Positions 8,112 through 16,843 are shown, numbered from the stretch's first letter. The stretch: 64,000 bases of DNA from Clostridia bacterium (GCA_017411325.1 JAFQQJ010000031.1:30409-94408); one strand, 5' to 3'. The notes: a model not told the origin generated them from the sequence alone. Numbers and translations are program-made.

Positions 8112-8877
8112 ACCTTGATTTTCTTAAATGCTCATACATCATAATTCCTGCGGAAACGGAGGCGTTTAATGATTCTGCCTTGCCGTTCATAGGAATTATG
8201 GTCAGTATATCGGCGTTTTCCAAAATATAATCGCACACGCCGTTTCCCTCATTACCCACGATAATTACGCATTTTCCCGAAAGGTCGGTTTCATATAAAT
8301 CCGTTGACTTATCGGAAAGTGCCCCTGCCACGGTTTTATAGCCCGCCTTCTTAAATTCGGGGAAAACTATGTCCGTAACGGCATCCTTTGCGATGGGCAA
8401 ATTGAAAACCGAGCTCATGGTGGAGCGGACGGTCTTTGAATTGAACAAATCCACACAGCCCTCTGAAAGAATTACTGCCGCATCGCCCCTGGCATCTGCA
8501 GTACGGACAATGGTACCCAGGTTTCCCGGGTCCTGAAGGCGGTCGCAGTAAACAATAAGGGAGGGTGCACTTTTAAGGATTTCTTCAATGGTCGCACACT
8601 TTGCCTTTGCCACCGCCAGCATATCCTGGGGCGACTCGGTATCGGTGATTTCTGCATAGGTTTTCTTGTCTGTCGCAAAAACCTTTACACCGTCGGGGAA
8701 AGCAAAATCTGTATCCTCACGGCAGATAATATAGGAAATTTCCGCACCGTTTTCTATGGCGTCAAGCACGCTTCTCTTGCCTTCAATTATAAATTCGCCG
8801 CTCTTTTCACGGAAGGAGCGCTTGGCAAGCTTTTTTATATATTTGATTTTATCGTTAGAGGGAGAGAGTGTAAGCAT
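8110..8877 (-). CDS. TrmH/SpoU-family 2'-O-ribose RNA methyltransferase
   Basis: 255 residues. The N-terminal substrate-binding domain (KRSFREKSGEFIIEGKRSV) is followed by the SPOUT knot: DRLQDPGNLGTIVRTADARG (motif 1 with the catalytic Arg), IIVGNEGNGV (motif 2) and IPMNGKAESLNASVSAGIMM (motif 3). This matches the RlmB/TsnR-like group that methylates a ribose in 23S rRNA or tRNA using SAM. Start set at MLTLSPSNDK because AAGGAGA lies 7 bases upstream; the ATG 13 codons earlier lacks one. Located downstream of the infC-rpmI-rplT terminator, a frequent arrangement in Clostridia. Confidence 0.92.
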   Translation of the reverse strand: MLTLSPSNDKIKYIKKLAKRSFREKSGEFIIEGKRSVLDAIENGAEISYIICREDTDFAFPDGVKVFATDKKTYAEITDTESPQDMLAVAKAKCATIEEILKSAPSLIVYCDRLQDPGNLGTIVRTADARGDAAVILSEGCVDLFNSKTVRSTMSSVFNLPIAKDAVTDIVFPEFKKAGYKTVAGALSDKSTDLYETDLSGKCVIIVGNEGNGVCDYILENADILTIIPMNGKAESLNASVSAGIMMYEHLRKSR

Positions 8878-8897
8878 AATGATTCTCCTTGAAAAAT

Positions 8898-8924
8898 AAA
8901 AAGCGGTGTAAAACACCGCTTTTT
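8898..8924 (-). terminator. Terminator of the infC-rpmI-rplT operon
   Basis: Perfect 12-bp stem (8898-8909 with 8913-8924), loop AAA, T run on the minus strand, 10 bases after rplT. Confidence 0.88.
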
Positions 8925-8934
8925 CGCATTCTTA

Positions 8935-9288
8935 TTAAAGAGCGCTCTTTGCCTTTGCAACGAGCTCAGCGAAAGCTGCGGGATCGTTGATAGCAATTTC
9001 AGAAAGCATCTTTCTGTTAAGAGCGATGTCAGCTTTCTTAAGACCGTTCATAAATCTGGAATAGTTTATGTCGTTCATCTTGCAAGCTGCGCTGATTCTG
9101 GTGATCCAGAGTCTTCTGAAATCTCTCTTTCTTAACTTTCTTCCGATGTAAGCATAGTCAAGAGCCTTCATTACAGACTGCTTAGCAACTCTGTACTGCT
9201 TGGAACGTGCACCGATATAGCCCTTAGCCAGCTTAAGTATTTTCTTATGTCTCTTCTTTGCGGATAATCCGCCTTTAATTCTAGCCAT
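8935..9288 (-). CDS. rplT: 50S ribosomal protein L20
   Basis: 117 residues, normal length. [20 protein letters not shown] at the N-terminus and the basic helix [20 protein letters not shown] are diagnostic. L20 binds 23S rRNA early in large-subunit assembly and in Firmicutes represses its own operon by binding the leader RNA upstream of infC. Third gene of infC-rpmI-rplT, 18 bp after rpmI, closed by a terminator. Confidence 0.98.
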   Translation of the reverse strand: MARIKGGLSAKKRHKKILKLAKGYIGARSKQYRVAKQSVMKALDYAYIGRKLRKRDFRRLWITRISAACKMNDINYSRFMNGLKKADIALNRKMLSEIAINDPAAFAELVAKAKSAL

Positions 9289-9306
9289 CTTTTAGTCCTC
9301 CCTGTC

Positions 9307-9504
9307 TTATTTGTAAGGAATAAGGGTCTTCATTACCTTTGCGTTGGAAACGCTTAAGTAACCGCCCTTTCTGAGTCTTCTTTTTCTCTTGGTGCTCTTC
9401 TTGTTCAATATATGGCTCTTGAAAGCCTTTCCGCGCTTGATTTTACCGTTTTTGGTGAATCTTAAACGCTTTGCCGCGCCTCTGTGGGTCTTAATCTTAG
9501 GCAT
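9307..9504 (-). CDS. rpmI: 50S ribosomal protein L35
   Basis: 65 residues, basic, [20 protein letters not shown] start and [13 protein letters not shown] core typical of L35. Middle gene of the infC-rpmI-rplT operon with a clear GAGAGGAG ribosome site. A structural ribosomal protein of the large subunit. Confidence 0.97.
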   Translation of the reverse strand: MPKIKTHRGAAKRLRFTKNGKIKRGKAFKSHILNKKSTKRKRRLRKGGYLSVSNAKVMKTLIPYK

Positions 9505-9558
9505 AGTTATTAACTCCTCTCAGTAGTATTTTATACATAAGCATTACTGCTTTTTGCC

Positions 9559-10077
9559 TTACTTCTTTTCGAAGGGTGCAACAATCATAAACATGTTACG
9601 GCCCTCGAGTTTAGGTTTCTTTTCTACGTTACCGAAATCTTTAAGTGCTTCTTCTACCCTCTCAAGAAGCTGAGTTCCCAATAAAGAATGGTTTACCTCA
9701 CGTCCGCGGAAGCGGATAGTTACCTTAAGCTTGTCGCCGCCTGATAAAAACTTTTTCGCGTGGTTCATTTTTGTTTCAAAATCGTGAGTGTCGATGGAAG
9801 GAGTCATCTTGATTTCCTTTGTATCAACAACGTGCTGGTTTTTACGGTTTTCCTTTTCCTTCTTCATCTGGTCGAAACGGTACTTGCCGTAGTCCATGAT
9901 TTTGCAAACAGGGGGGTCAGCATTGGGTGACATAAGAACCAAATCAAGCTCCTTCTCGTCAGCCAGCGCCTGTGCTTCGGCAATATCCAGTATGCCGAGC
10001 TGCTCGCCCTCACTACCGATGAGTCTTACGCTCTTTGCGGTAATTTCTTCATTGATCATCAATTCCTTGATACTGAT
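9559..10077 (-). CDS. infC: Translation initiation factor IF-3, probable AUC start codon
   Basis: 172 residues from the proposed start. N-domain motif NEEITAKSVRLIGSEGEQLG, linker PPVCKIMDYGKYRFDQ and C-domain GDKLKVTIRFRGRE are classic IF-3, which binds the 30S subunit and rejects wrong initiator pairings. GGAGGTG is followed after 6 bases by ATC (10077-10075), encoding ISIKELMINEEI, which lines up with the N-terminus of Bacillus IF-3 as I recall it. A GTG at 10086 lies inside the ribosome site, and the ATG at 10050 would trim the conserved N-terminus. Rare start codons on infC are known and let IF-3 repress itself. The downstream ATG with AAGGA 4 bases away remains an alternative. Confidence 0.93.
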   Translation of the reverse strand: MSIKELMINEEITAKSVRLIGSEGEQLGILDIAEAQALADEKELDLVLMSPNADPPVCKIMDYGKYRFDQMKKEKENRKNQHVVDTKEIKMTPSIDTHDFETKMNHAKKFLSGGDKLKVTIRFRGREVNHSLLGTQLLERVEEALKDFGNVEKKPKLEGRNMFMIVAPFEKK

Positions 10078-10089
10078 AAAAAACACCTC

Positions 10090-10219
10090 CGATTAAAATA
10101 AAAAAATCTGCGCGCAGAATATGCCGCAGAAATACAGATAAAACCCCTTAAGGTTTTTTTAGTATTTACCAATCCGCTATGGCGGTCGGTGAGAAGCGGC
10201 AGGCTTCTGCTTGTTTTGC
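10090..10219 (-). ncRNA. Putative L20-type leader with attenuator upstream of infC
   Basis: About 130 nt of untranslated leader follow the promoter. The distal part forms a terminator-like hairpin (10125-10130 with 10107-10112, TCTGCG/CGCAGA) followed by seven T on the minus strand, ending just before the infC ribosome site. This is the position and logic of the Firmicutes L20 leader, where L20 binding favours the terminator. The upstream AAAACC and GGTTTT segments can form an alternative pairing. Identification is by context; a covariance-model search is needed. Confidence 0.7.
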
Positions 10220-10225
10220 TAAAGT

Positions 10226-10254
10226 AGTATACCACAAGGAATTTTATTTGTCAA
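10226..10254 (-). promoter_or_regulatory. Promoter of infC-rpmI-rplT
   Basis: TTGACA (10254-10249), 17-bp spacer, TATACT (10231-10226): near-consensus sigma-A promoter about 150 bp before infC, matching a leader-regulated operon. The remaining bases to purC (10255-10377) show no other gene. Confidence 0.85.
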
Positions 10255-10377
10255 GTGTTTTTTTAAATAAAATTAAACCCCTAAAAAAAGTGAGATTTTT
10301 TTAAAAAATATCTATGCAAGAAAGGATTTTTGTGGTAAAATATTAAGAAAAGACACATTCAAAAGGAGTGTTGGTAT

Positions 10378-11061
10378 ATGAAAAAAATTTATGAAGGCAA
10401 AACAAAGGACGTATATTCTCTTGACAACGGCAATGTAATGCTTAAGTTCAAGGACGATTGCACAGGCAAAGACGGCGTTTTCGATCCCGGTGAAAACTCT
10501 GTAGGTCTTACAATCGAGGGTATCGGAAAGGCAAATCTTGAAACATCCATAAGATATTTTGAGCTTCTCAAAAAAGCAGGCATCAAAACTCACTATGTTT
10601 CTGCAAATATCGAGGATGCAACAATGGAGGTTCTTCCCGCCAAGGTTTTCGGTCACGGACTTGAAGTTATCTGCCGCCTTGTTGCAACAGGAAGCTTTAT
10701 CAGAAGATACGGAGAATATATCGAAGACGGAACACCCATTCCCGGAGGATATGTTGAATGCACATTTAAAAACGATGAAAAGGGCGATCCCTTGGTTACA
10801 GGCGAAGGATTGGCTGCTCTTGGCGTAATGAGCCTTGAGATGTTCCAGAGTATGAAGGAGCAGACATTGAAGATTACAAAAATCGTTGCAGACGATTTAA
10901 AGACCATGGGACTTGACCTTTGGGATATCAAGTTTGAATTCGGCTACAACAACGGCGAGGTTATATTAATCGACGAAATTGCTTCCGGTAATATGAGAGT
11001 TTACAAGGACGGTAAGATTGTTGATCCCGTTGAGCTTACAAAGATTATTCTTTCCAAGTAA
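10378..11061 (+). CDS. purC: SAICAR synthetase
   Basis: 227 residues. Begins [14 protein letters not shown], then [33 protein letters not shown] and [21 protein letters not shown], all conserved in PurC. The enzyme joins CAIR and aspartate with ATP hydrolysis in purine synthesis. It stands alone here with its own terminator, not in a pur cluster. AAAGGAG is 9 bases before the ATG. No unusual residues noticed. Confidence 0.96.
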   Translation: MKKIYEGKTKDVYSLDNGNVMLKFKDDCTGKDGVFDPGENSVGLTIEGIGKANLETSIRYFELLKKAGIKTHYVSANIEDATMEVLPAKVFGHGLEVICRLVATGSFIRRYGEYIEDGTPIPGGYVECTFKNDEKGDPLVTGEGLAALGVMSLEMFQSMKEQTLKITKIVADDLKTMGLDLWDIKFEFGYNNGEVILIDEIASGNMRVYKDGKIVDPVELTKIILSK

Positions 11062-11073
11062 TTATTAAAAGTT

Positions 11074-11112
11074 AAAACCGCTTGCCAGGGTTTTATGGCA
11101 GGCGGTTTTTTG
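11074..11112 (+). terminator. Terminator of purC
   Basis: Hairpin built from AACCGC/GCGGTT and TGCCA/TGGCA with one mismatch, followed by six T. Confidence 0.85.
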
Positions 11113-11167
11113 TTTGTATGATTAAATTTTGCCTAAGTGCACAGACTACCTTAAAGGAGTGATATCT

Positions 11168-12154
11168 TTGTGTACGGCAATTTCTGTTACGGTTAAGGAT
11201 AATTATTTTGGAAGAAATCTTGATTTTGAGTTTTCTTTCGGAGAGAAGGTCATAATTACCTCAAGAAATTTCAAGTTTTCTTTCCGGAACGGCAAAAAGA
11301 TAGAAAAACATTATGCGATAATCGGTATGGGAATTGAAAGAAAAGGCTTTCCGCTGTACTTTGATGCAACAAACGAAGCGGGCCTCAGTGCGGCAGGGCT
11401 GAATTTTCCGTATAGCGCAAAGTATACGGAGGAAAAGGCGGATGCTTGTAATGTTGCATCCTTTGAGCTTATTCCATGGATATTGACACAGTGCATCTCG
11501 GTAAAGGATGCCGTCAGATTGCTTGATAATATGAGCATAACAAATGAAGCCTTTGACGAAATGCTGAAACCGTCGCCTCTGCATTGGATAATTGCAGATA
11601 AATTTGAAACGGTGGCTGTGGAACAGACAAAGGACGGAATAAGAGTTTTTAAATCGCCTGTCGGGGTTCTGACAAATAACCCGCCGTTTGATATGCAGAT
11701 GTTCAATCTCACAAATTATATGTCGGCAACGGCAGAAGAGGCAAAGAATATGTTTTCGGACAAGGTTGATTTAAGGCCTTATTCAAAGGGGATGGGAGGA
11801 CTTTCCCTTCCCGGCGATTTATCCTCGGCATCAAGGTTTGTAAAGACGAGCTTTTTGAAACTCAACTCGGTTTTCGGAAATACCGAGTCGGAAATAGTCA
11901 ACCAGTTTTTCCACATTCTTTATTCGGTATATCAGATAAGGGGTGCGGTAAAGGCAGGAGAAAAATATGAAATTACCCATTATACATCCTGCTGCAATAC
12001 CGATAAGGGGATATATTATTACACCACTTACGGAAACTCCGGAATAAATGCCGTGTCGCTTTCTGAAGAGAATTTAGAAGATGACAAGCTTAAATGCTAT
12101 GACCTTATCAGGGAACAGAAAATTTTGTTTCAAAATGGGCGGAAGATGAAATGA
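11168..12154 (+). CDS. Choloylglycine hydrolase / penicillin V acylase family enzyme
   Basis: 328 residues from a TTG start at 11168, chosen because AAAGGAG is 8 bases upstream and the second codon is then Cys, the N-terminal nucleophile exposed by removal of fMet in this Ntn-hydrolase family. Seen: CTAISV at the start, FGRNLDFE (Arg16, Asp19), NEAGLSAAGLNFPYSAKY, GVLTNNPPFDMQ (active-site Asn) and SSASRFVK (Arg). These match the catalytic set of bile salt hydrolases. No signal peptide, so cytoplasmic. Family members cleave conjugated bile acids, penicillin V or acyl-homoserine lactones; substrate preference is not certain. Between a terminator and a convergent gene. Confidence 0.9.
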   Translation: MCTAISVTVKDNYFGRNLDFEFSFGEKVIITSRNFKFSFRNGKKIEKHYAIIGMGIERKGFPLYFDATNEAGLSAAGLNFPYSAKYTEEKADACNVASFELIPWILTQCISVKDAVRLLDNMSITNEAFDEMLKPSPLHWIIADKFETVAVEQTKDGIRVFKSPVGVLTNNPPFDMQMFNLTNYMSATAEEAKNMFSDKVDLRPYSKGMGGLSLPGDLSSASRFVKTSFLKLNSVFGNTESEIVNQFFHILYSVYQIRGAVKAGEKYEITHYTSCCNTDKGIYYYTTYGNSGINAVSLSEENLEDDKLKCYDLIREQKILFQNGRKMK

Positions 12155-12178
12155 AAATTGATTTTCTGTTTATTCTTT

Positions 12179-14287
12179 TTATCTGTAAAATGCTATGCTT
12201 TCAAAGTCGCCCAAACGGAAGGTAATTTCGGTTTTGCCGTCGGGAAGGGCCTTTTCTGATAAAATTTCACCGCCGAGGGAATTTTTTGCCTTAAAGGGAA
12301 GTGTTGCTTTATCCGTAATCTCACCAAAGGCGGTGTTTGACAGGGTTACAACGGAAGGGAAATGCATTTCCCTGTCACACAGTATGGCGCTTATCAAGGG
12401 AGAGTTTGTTTCTTCATCCGCTTTTTCAAGGGTGATAAGAGAGGAAAGACCTGCTGATGAAAAAATTTCCTTAAGTGTTTTTCTTATATCCTTATCAAGC
12501 TCTGTTGCGTAAGTGTAGAAAATCTGTGATGCAATGTAGAAGGCCGTTCCCTTTCCGTAGGTTTTCTTCGTGACTATCGGCATATCGTGCCAGGTTTTTA
12601 AGACTTTTGCATCTTTTACATCCAGCTCCTCAATCACGGTCTTAAGCCTTATGCCAAGGTCGTTTTCCGAAAGCTGGGAAGGATGTTCGATAAATAATAT
12701 ATCTTCCTTTTCAATGCCGAACATCGTCTCAAAATCGGCGGGCATATTGGTATAGCAAAGACCTCCCACCTTTTTATCGGCAAGGAGATAGTCGGCGATA
12801 ACCGTTCCGCCGTTTTTTGTAAATTCCGCTATTTTTTCAGCCACGGCTTCGGAAAGCACATAGGAACAGGGGAGGATTAACACCTTATAACGTGAAAGAG
12901 AGCCTTTTAATATTTCCTTTGCACATATAAAATCCGAAGGGATGTGCAGATCTGAAAGTGCAAAATTTGCGCCAACCACGGCATTTAAGTGATAGGACTT
13001 CATATTGTCGGGGCCCATTATGTGATTTACGGACTGGTCCTGATAAATGCATACCTCGGAATAATGCTCCGCCTTTTCGTAGGTTTCGGGAAAAAGCGAT
13101 TCAAGCTTTTTTGAAAACCCGGCAAGCTTTAAGGTTTTCTTTCTCACTGTTCCGTCGGGGCGGGTTAAGCCGAAATCGTTACCTTCCAGGTCGCTCTGCC
13201 TCGGACGCCAGCACCAGTACATAAGTCCCTTGGTGCCGTAGCCTGCCCGCTGAAGAAGGGTGGTGGTAAGCTCATTAAGCGAAGGCGACTTGGGATCGAT
13301 ATAGCGAAGGGAGCCTCCCTGCGCTTCGATTACAAAGGTGGATTTGGAAAGGGCTTTTGCAAGGCTTTCGGACATCGCCATATAAAGTGCGGTTTGCCTT
13401 GACGGTCTGATAAAGCAGCTTATGCCGATTATGTCGCAACACTCTGCCAGTTTCCAGGAGTCAATACTGTTTTGAATTCCCGTAAGCATTTCGCAGATGG
13501 TGGGCTGATTTGCTCCGTTTTCTTTAAATATTCTGTCCGCATCTTTAATGTGAGAGGCTAAATTTTCTTCCATAAAGCTTCTGAAATCCTCCCAGGAGGT
13601 ATAACCTCCCCGCTGACGGCTTGTGCCGGTGGGGGGATAAACCGCGTCAAAGGAAGCAAAATCCGAAGGACCTTCCGATGCCCAGAATTTGTTAAGAGAG
13701 TCAATGGATTTGTATTTTTCTTTTAGCCACTTACGGAAACGGGCGATTGTGTGGGGACAGTAACAGATGAAGGAATCAAAATTTCCCGGGCGGAATAAAA
13801 CAGGCTCACCCCAGAGGACGAATCCTGCCACGCGGGAATCTCCCGCAAAATGGCGGGCAACTTCCCTTAAATATCGGTGGGCGTATTCTAAATATGCGGG
13901 ATCGTCAATACAGCACACGGTGAACTGCATATGCATATCGTAGCTTCCGTTGTTGTCGGTAAAGCCCTGACTTTTACCTCTGTTTTCCTCCATCAGCCAG
14001 CGGGGGGAGTAAAATCCCACGTTGTTTTGAGTTGCCACATTTACAAGGGGCGTTATGCCGTACTTTGTGCAAAGCTCAATGAAATAATCAATTTTTGTAA
14101 AGTCAAACTTTCCCTTTTCGTATTCAATGTCGTGCCACTCGGCAAAGCCGTGGGCACAGGTGAAGCCCGATTCTGCCATATTTTTTATGTCATTTTCCCA
14201 TTCTTCCATAGGGGGAGATACGGTACGGCAGAAGGGGGCATACATGGCACCCGTTAAAAAGGCACCGTCTTTAATTCTTATAGTCAT
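12179..14287 (-). CDS. GH42-like beta-galactosidase-type glycosidase
   Basis: 702 residues: TIM barrel (about 1-390), a beta-galactosidase trimerisation/Rossmann-like domain (about 400-620, with ILPCSYVLSEAVAEKI and GGTVIADYLL), and a C-terminal beta domain. Candidate acid/base is Glu161 in VLWGEPV and candidate nucleophile Glu321 in FVIEAQGG. In GH42 the acid/base Glu normally follows Asn; here Gly precedes it, so assignment to classic GH42 is uncertain. No signal peptide. It begins 4 bp after murQ and is the last gene of the kinase-nanE-murQ operon, suggesting it trims an amino-sugar-containing oligosaccharide in the cytoplasm. Confidence 0.8.
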   Translation of the reverse strand: MTIRIKDGAFLTGAMYAPFCRTVSPPMEEWENDIKNMAESGFTCAHGFAEWHDIEYEKGKFDFTKIDYFIELCTKYGITPLVNVATQNNVGFYSPRWLMEENRGKSQGFTDNNGSYDMHMQFTVCCIDDPAYLEYAHRYLREVARHFAGDSRVAGFVLWGEPVLFRPGNFDSFICYCPHTIARFRKWLKEKYKSIDSLNKFWASEGPSDFASFDAVYPPTGTSRQRGGYTSWEDFRSFMEENLASHIKDADRIFKENGANQPTICEMLTGIQNSIDSWKLAECCDIIGISCFIRPSRQTALYMAMSESLAKALSKSTFVIEAQGGSLRYIDPKSPSLNELTTTLLQRAGYGTKGLMYWCWRPRQSDLEGNDFGLTRPDGTVRKKTLKLAGFSKKLESLFPETYEKAEHYSEVCIYQDQSVNHIMGPDNMKSYHLNAVVGANFALSDLHIPSDFICAKEILKGSLSRYKVLILPCSYVLSEAVAEKIAEFTKNGGTVIADYLLADKKVGGLCYTNMPADFETMFGIEKEDILFIEHPSQLSENDLGIRLKTVIEELDVKDAKVLKTWHDMPIVTKKTYGKGTAFYIASQIFYTYATELDKDIRKTLKEIFSSAGLSSLITLEKADEETNSPLISAILCDREMHFPSVVTLSNTAFGEITDKATLPFKAKNSLGGEILSEKALPDGKTEITFRLGDFESIAFYR

Positions 14288-14291
14288 ACAA

Positions 14292-15101
14292 TCACTCCTT
14301 ATCGTATGCGTTTATGGCACGCCTTACATTCCATCCGTTTTCGGAAAGAAGTTGCCCGGATTTTTCAAAATCAAGCCCGAGTATTTCTGAGACCATTGTA
14401 ACGGCACGCTTTTTTAGCTTGGTATTTGATGTCACCATATTTACCATATAGTTTTTGTAGGTATAGCCGCTTTTAATGAAAAATGCGGTGGAAAACATAT
14501 TTAGTATCAGCTTCTGACTTGTACCTGCCTTCATTCGGGTGGAGCCCTTGATAACCTCGGCTCCCGTCAGCGATTCTATGGTGAGGTCTGCTATCTCAGC
14601 CATTTTAGTGCCTTCGTTGTTTACTATTGCACCGACAAAGCAGCCCGCCTTTTTTGCTTCAGCCATAAATGTGGCTACAAATGGAGCATTGCCCGATGCG
14701 GAAATTCCGATAACAATATCGCCCTTTTTAATGTTTTTTGAAATAAAGGCATCCTTTGCGGCTTTTTCGCTGTCTTCACAGCCCTCGGAAGCATTTACAA
14801 TGGCGCCTATCCCGCCTGCAATTACGGCGGAAATCGTTTCGGGATCAGCACCGTAGGTGGGAGGGCATTCTGCCGCATCGGCAACGGCTAACCTACCGCT
14901 GGTACCCGCACCGCAGTAAACAATTTTACCTCCGTTTTTTACCGCCTTTACCGCTTCGTCAACCAGAAGGGAAATTTTCGGAATAAGGTTTCTCACAATT
15001 CCGGGGACAAGGGCATCCTCATCGTTTATCATATAAAGAACGTCCTCGGTGGAGCTGTCCGATATCAGGGTTGTTTTTTCGTTTACCGATTCTGTGTTCA
15101 T
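14292..15101 (-). CDS. murQ: N-acetylmuramic acid 6-phosphate etherase
   Basis: 269 residues with the SIS fold. YCGAGTSGRLAVADAAECPP contains the phosphate-binding Ser and catalytic Glu; ASEGCEDS holds the second Glu; VIKGSTRMKAGTSQKLILNM closes the site. The enzyme splits lactate from MurNAc-6P to give GlcNAc-6P in peptidoglycan recycling or scavenging. Shorter than the roughly 300-residue E. coli enzyme because of short ends. Its ATG overlaps the stop of nanE by 4 bp, indicating translational coupling. Confidence 0.95.
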   Translation of the reverse strand: MNTESVNEKTTLISDSSTEDVLYMINDEDALVPGIVRNLIPKISLLVDEAVKAVKNGGKIVYCGAGTSGRLAVADAAECPPTYGADPETISAVIAGGIGAIVNASEGCEDSEKAAKDAFISKNIKKGDIVIGISASGNAPFVATFMAEAKKAGCFVGAIVNNEGTKMAEIADLTIESLTGAEVIKGSTRMKAGTSQKLILNMFSTAFFIKSGYTYKNYMVNMVTSNTKLKKRAVTMVSEILGLDFEKSGQLLSENGWNVRRAINAYDKE

Positions 15102-15784
15102 TTTACGTCCCCCTCTATTACGCTGTTGAAATAGGTGGTAATTGCCATGGGGTTTGTGATGGCTTTTCCGATTACCATGGCGTGGATGCCCATATCAAAA
15201 GCCTTTTTTACATCCTCAATTCTCCAGAAACGGCCCTCTGCCACAAGCCTTGCGGAAAGGCGTGCATCAAGTATTTCACGGAGAAGTGAAAAATCGGGAA
15301 CGTATTTGTCACAAGGAGCATATAAAGCCCCCGGAACATAGCCCGAAAGGGTGGTGGAAACTGCGTCAGCCCCTGCCTCGGATGCCATTTTTGCTTCCTC
15401 AAGGGTGGAAATGTCCGCCATAACCTGAATGCCGAACCTTTCGTGAATCTTTCTTATAAGCTCGTAGGGATCTCCCTTTATGCTGCTCTTTTGCACTGTT
15501 GCATCAAGGGCAATAATTGTTGCACCGGCATCGATTATTCTGGCAACACCGTCAATGTCGGGGGTTATTATGGTGTGCCCTGTTTCATCCTTCCTTTTAT
15601 CGATTCCGATAATCGGAACGGAAACTCTTTTTCTTATGGCGGAAATATCCTCATAACCATTGGCTCTTATGGCTTTTGCACCGCCTATTACCGCCGCTTC
15701 TGCCATAACGGCAAGATATTCCGAGTTTCGTAAGGGATTACCCTCCAAAGCCTGACTTGATACAATTAATCCTTTTGGAAACAT
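15098..15784 (-). CDS. nanE: N-acetylmannosamine-6-phosphate 2-epimerase
   Basis: 228 residues, a TIM barrel of the NanE family: LIVSSQALEGNPLRN at the start, AKAIRANGYEDI, GIDKRKD (catalytic Lys), ALDATVQK, MADISTLEEA and an SGYVPG loop. Converts ManNAc-6P to GlcNAc-6P in sialic acid use. No nanA or nanK lies in the window, so here it may serve ManNAc arriving by another route, or the rest is elsewhere. Located 2 bp after the kinase gene and overlapping murQ. Confidence 0.93.
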   Translation of the reverse strand: MFPKGLIVSSQALEGNPLRNSEYLAVMAEAAVIGGAKAIRANGYEDISAIRKRVSVPIIGIDKRKDETGHTIITPDIDGVARIIDAGATIIALDATVQKSSIKGDPYELIRKIHERFGIQVMADISTLEEAKMASEAGADAVSTTLSGYVPGALYAPCDKYVPDFSLLREILDARLSARLVAEGRFWRIEDVKKAFDMGIHAMVIGKAITNPMAITTYFNSVIEGDVK

Positions 15785-15786
15785 AG

Positions 15787-16707
15787 TTATTCTCCTTTTA
15801 TCTCATTTAATAAAAATTCTTTGGTTCCTTCAAAAACTCCCGAAGGGTTATAGTAAAAGCTTGCATCGGGAAAGAATGCTTTTACCTTTTTTTCAAAGGA
15901 GTCCTTAAAATAGGGAAGGGCGTTTATAAGACCGCCGCATCCCGCTACGGAAATTTTTTCAAGGCCAAGCTTTCTTGCACTCAAAATGGCAAGATCGGCA
16001 ATTTTTTCGCCCGCCTCACACATAATTTTAAGTGCGGCAGCATCGCCCTTTTCACACATTTTAAAAACAATTTTTGAATATGCTGCAATTTCAGAGCGTG
16101 TTGCATAGCTTATACCGCTTCTTACACTGTCACGGATGTCCCTTATTTTTCCTATGTCGGCGCATTTTTCAATGGGCTCTGAAAGGTGAGCTGTTTCCTT
16201 TGCAAGAAGGGAAAGCTCTTTTGTGTCATCCAGCGAATAAAGAGTGTGTCGTATGGCGGATAAGCCGATGTCATATCCGCTTCCGCCGTCACCTATGTTC
16301 ATTCCCCAGCCGCCTGTTACGATTTTCTCATTTCCGTTTTTGCCGATGGCAATGCTTCCCGTACCAAGTAAAAGTACTATGTCACAGCCGTGCTTTTCAG
16401 CAAGGGAAAGAGCCGCAGTGCCGTCGCTTTCGCGGAAAATATAGATTTTAACATCGGGGAAAACGGCTTTAAGTGTAAGAGAAAAGCTTTCTGTGTTCTT
16501 TCCGCCCAGGTTTACCGCAATATGCGAAAGTGCAAAATCTTTTTTTATTTCACAAAGAATGTTATAAAGCTCTTCTATTATTTCGCCCGAATCAGAAGGA
16601 AGACCGAAGCCCGCAGAGCGAATGGTTTTAAGTGGTATTTCTGAAGGATAAGAAAATATGGCAAGCTCTGTTTTGCTTCCGCCCGAATCTATTATGAGGT
16701 AATGCAT
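15787..16707 (-). CDS. BadF/BadG-family amino-sugar kinase (MurK-like)
   Basis: 306 residues of the ASKHA fold. YLIIDSGGSKTELAIF is phosphate loop 1, LLGTGSIAIGK loop 2, and GGWGMNIGDGGSGYDIG and SVAGCGGLI complete the ATP site. The family includes GlcNAc kinases and clostridial MurK, which phosphorylates MurNAc and GlcNAc at C6. First gene of the operon leading to nanE and murQ, so a MurNAc/GlcNAc (or ManNAc) kinase is the best reading. Start at 16707 is 4 bases after AAAGGAGGCGC; an upstream in-frame ATG has none. Confidence 0.85.
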   Translation of the reverse strand: MHYLIIDSGGSKTELAIFSYPSEIPLKTIRSAGFGLPSDSGEIIEELYNILCEIKKDFALSHIAVNLGGKNTESFSLTLKAVFPDVKIYIFRESDGTAALSLAEKHGCDIVLLLGTGSIAIGKNGNEKIVTGGWGMNIGDGGSGYDIGLSAIRHTLYSLDDTKELSLLAKETAHLSEPIEKCADIGKIRDIRDSVRSGISYATRSEIAAYSKIVFKMCEKGDAAALKIMCEAGEKIADLAILSARKLGLEKISVAGCGGLINALPYFKDSFEKKVKAFFPDASFYYNPSGVFEGTKEFLLNEIKGE

Positions 16708-16739
16708 AGTGCGCCTCCTTTTAAAAGGTATATATATAA

Positions 16740-16768
16740 ATTTTACTATGTGCAAGAGTATGTGTCAA
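16740..16768 (-). promoter_or_regulatory. Promoter of the kinase-nanE-murQ-GH operon
   Basis: TTGACA (16768-16763), 17-bp spacer, TAAAAT (16745-16740), upstream of the kinase start. Confidence 0.82.
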
Positions 16769-16773
16769 TAAAA

Positions 16774-16788
16774 TGTAACTTTGTTACA
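16774..16788. promoter_or_regulatory. Palindromic operator candidate for the RpiR-type regulator
   Basis: TGTAACTTTGTTACA: perfect 6-bp half sites around 3 bases, lying between the -35 elements of the two divergent promoters. Position and symmetry suit binding by the adjacent RpiR/MurR protein. Confidence 0.6.
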
Positions 16789-16795
16789 AAATATC

Positions 16796-16824
16796 TTGAA
16801 AAAAACTTACAGATATAATATACT
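16796..16824 (+). promoter_or_regulatory. Promoter of the RpiR-family regulator
   Basis: TTGAAA (16796-16801), 17-bp spacer, TATACT (16819-16824), 19 bp before the start codon, so the message has almost no leader. Confidence 0.8.
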
Positions 16825-16843
16825 TAAAATGGAGGCGATTAAT

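Noticed and set aside
10084..10086. GTG start of infC
   Set aside because: This GTG is part of the ribosome-binding sequence GGAGGTG itself and cannot also be the start.
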